A stretch of 64,000 bases of DNA, taken from positions 33,573,090 through 33,637,089 of the forward strand of contig NC_068974.1 in NCBI RefSeq assembly GCF_016808095.1. The letters run 5' to 3'. The stretch is from Vigna angularis. Its lineage: Eukaryota > Streptophyta > Magnoliopsida > Fabales > Fabaceae. Below, piece after piece: positions 62,640-64,000 of this stretch; position 1 is the first letter of the stretch; every line of letters starts with the position of its first letter. Position numbers and translations under genes: made by a program. The notes beneath the pieces are model-generated. The model did no database searches, had not been told where the DNA came from, and saw only the letters and a list, made by a program, of their open reading frames with translations.

Positions 62640-64000
62640 TTATTTTTATTATTATTATTTTTTCGGAATCTCACCGATAAACCCATTGGTCCCCTTCACC
62701 TCCTTCAGTATCACCATGTTCAATTACATCAATAGTCCTATCCCATATCCCACGTTAATTATATCAATCACCTCTTTTCTAACTACTATAAAACTCACAT
62801 ATATTTTATGCATATTCAAATAATGTAATAATATATTAAAGTAACTTCTATCAAATTTATATATACTTTTCCTTTTATGGTTACATAATTACAAATTATA
62901 TTCATTAAAATTTTGTTCTTATATGTAATTTTAGATTGTTTAAAATGGCTCAAATAAAAAATTATTTGTTTTTCTTGTCATATTTCCAACTGATGAATTA
63001 CCAATTAAAGAAATACATTTCCATGTCAAACGATGGAATCTGTCTGGAATAAATCTCAATATTCAACTGAACTATTTTCATCCATCATTAGCAGAATTGA
63101 TGCTCATGATTAAAAAGTACATAGTTTAATTATACATCAGTTTTTTTTATTCAACGAAAATTTAATATTTTTTGTGTGTACTATGGAATAGGTGTATAAA
63201 ACATCCGATATATTCTCGTCAGTAATTTTAATTTATTAAGAAGTGATAACGAAACGTATTTATTGTTAATGAAGAATAAAAGGTTTTTTTGATGAAAAAC
63301 ATTTAGGTTAATAATAATAATAATAAATAAGAAGAAGAAAGATAAGTGAATACATGCATTTATAAGATTTTTTGTCTCCATAAATAAAACTAAACAAACA
63401 ATCAGAATCTTTATGCGAATTTAATTCATAAGTATTTAATTAACATACCCATATTATAATCCAGTATTTAATCAACATAATCGCTAAATGTGTTGAATTA
63501 CAAGACTCGGCATATATATAATAATGGAAACGTAATTTAAATTATAATCAAAATGTAATTCCAATTAGAATATATTTCAGATATGAATACGTTGAAGTTA
63601 ATATATTATTCTTATAAAAGAAAAAAAAAAGAGGATATATATTTCGTTCTAATTATATTCACGTCTCCTGACCAAAATAAAAAAAGTTATACTAACTTAA
63701 ATTCAAGTAATAAATTAATCAGACTCCTTTATTCATCATACATAAAAAAATGTGTCACGTAATATATGCATATATAGTTAAATATATAGTTATTATTAGT
63801 AAAAAAATTATTTTCTATAATTAATTATATTTATTTATTTATTTTAAATTCTACTAATTTCTACATGTATCAAATATTAATTAAAACTAAAATATTTAAT
63901 AAAATCAATAACTGAAGTAAAAGTAGTTAATTTTTTTAAATATAAAAATGTAATATTTTTAGTTATAAGTTAATAAATATAATTTACATGTGTAAAAAAT
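62640..64000. other. AT-rich upstream intergenic region
   Basis: No gene or clear repeat seen. Short ORFs are compositional. Confidence 0.5.

Overview
This is plant nuclear DNA: AT-rich, with spliced genes, a plant microRNA locus and many nested plant transposons. The gene content and repeat style suggest a legume, probably Phaseoleae (Vigna or Phaseolus type). The species call is inference; nothing here proves it.

Layout. (1) 1-22700 is a tandem cluster of small secreted cysteine-rich (thionin-like) genes at 2932, 7183 and 22064. Each has two exons, and the repeat unit includes their flanks. Transposons have expanded it: PIF/Harbinger-type elements at 69-2162, a probable Mutator-type element at 3797-5170, a gag-only LTR retrotransposon at 9342-15304 with a solo LTR inside its 3' LTR, and a roughly 6-kb nested insertion (about 15753-21838) that separates the distal from the proximal promoter of the third gene. 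(2) 22700-41400 is gene-poor. It holds (TA)n microsatellites, MITEs, a non-autonomous hAT element, LTR-retrotransposon remnants, another PIF/Harbinger-type element and a fragment of a long-chain-alcohol oxidase (FAO) gene at 38082-38470. (3) 41400-46000 holds a MIR172 locus, with miR172* at 42274-42294 and miR172 at 42371-42391 in a clear hairpin. (4) 46000-57300 is mostly AT-rich intergenic DNA with a second hAT copy (51241-51915, perfect 8-bp target duplication) and a PIF/Harbinger-type element (54205-55358) carrying the N-terminal part of a PEP-carboxylase-kinase-like gene. (5) 57410-62267, minus strand, is a complete seven-exon gene for an LPA1-like P-loop protein (740 codons by my splice model), linked in rice to phytic acid accumulation.

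The three intact gene systems (secreted peptide cluster, MIR172, LPA1-like) look independent. The unifying story is transposon biology: nested insertions with readable target-site duplications, two captured gene fragments, and a gag-only retroelement with a long array of stem-loop repeats. All calls come from reading the sequence; no alignment or database search was run.
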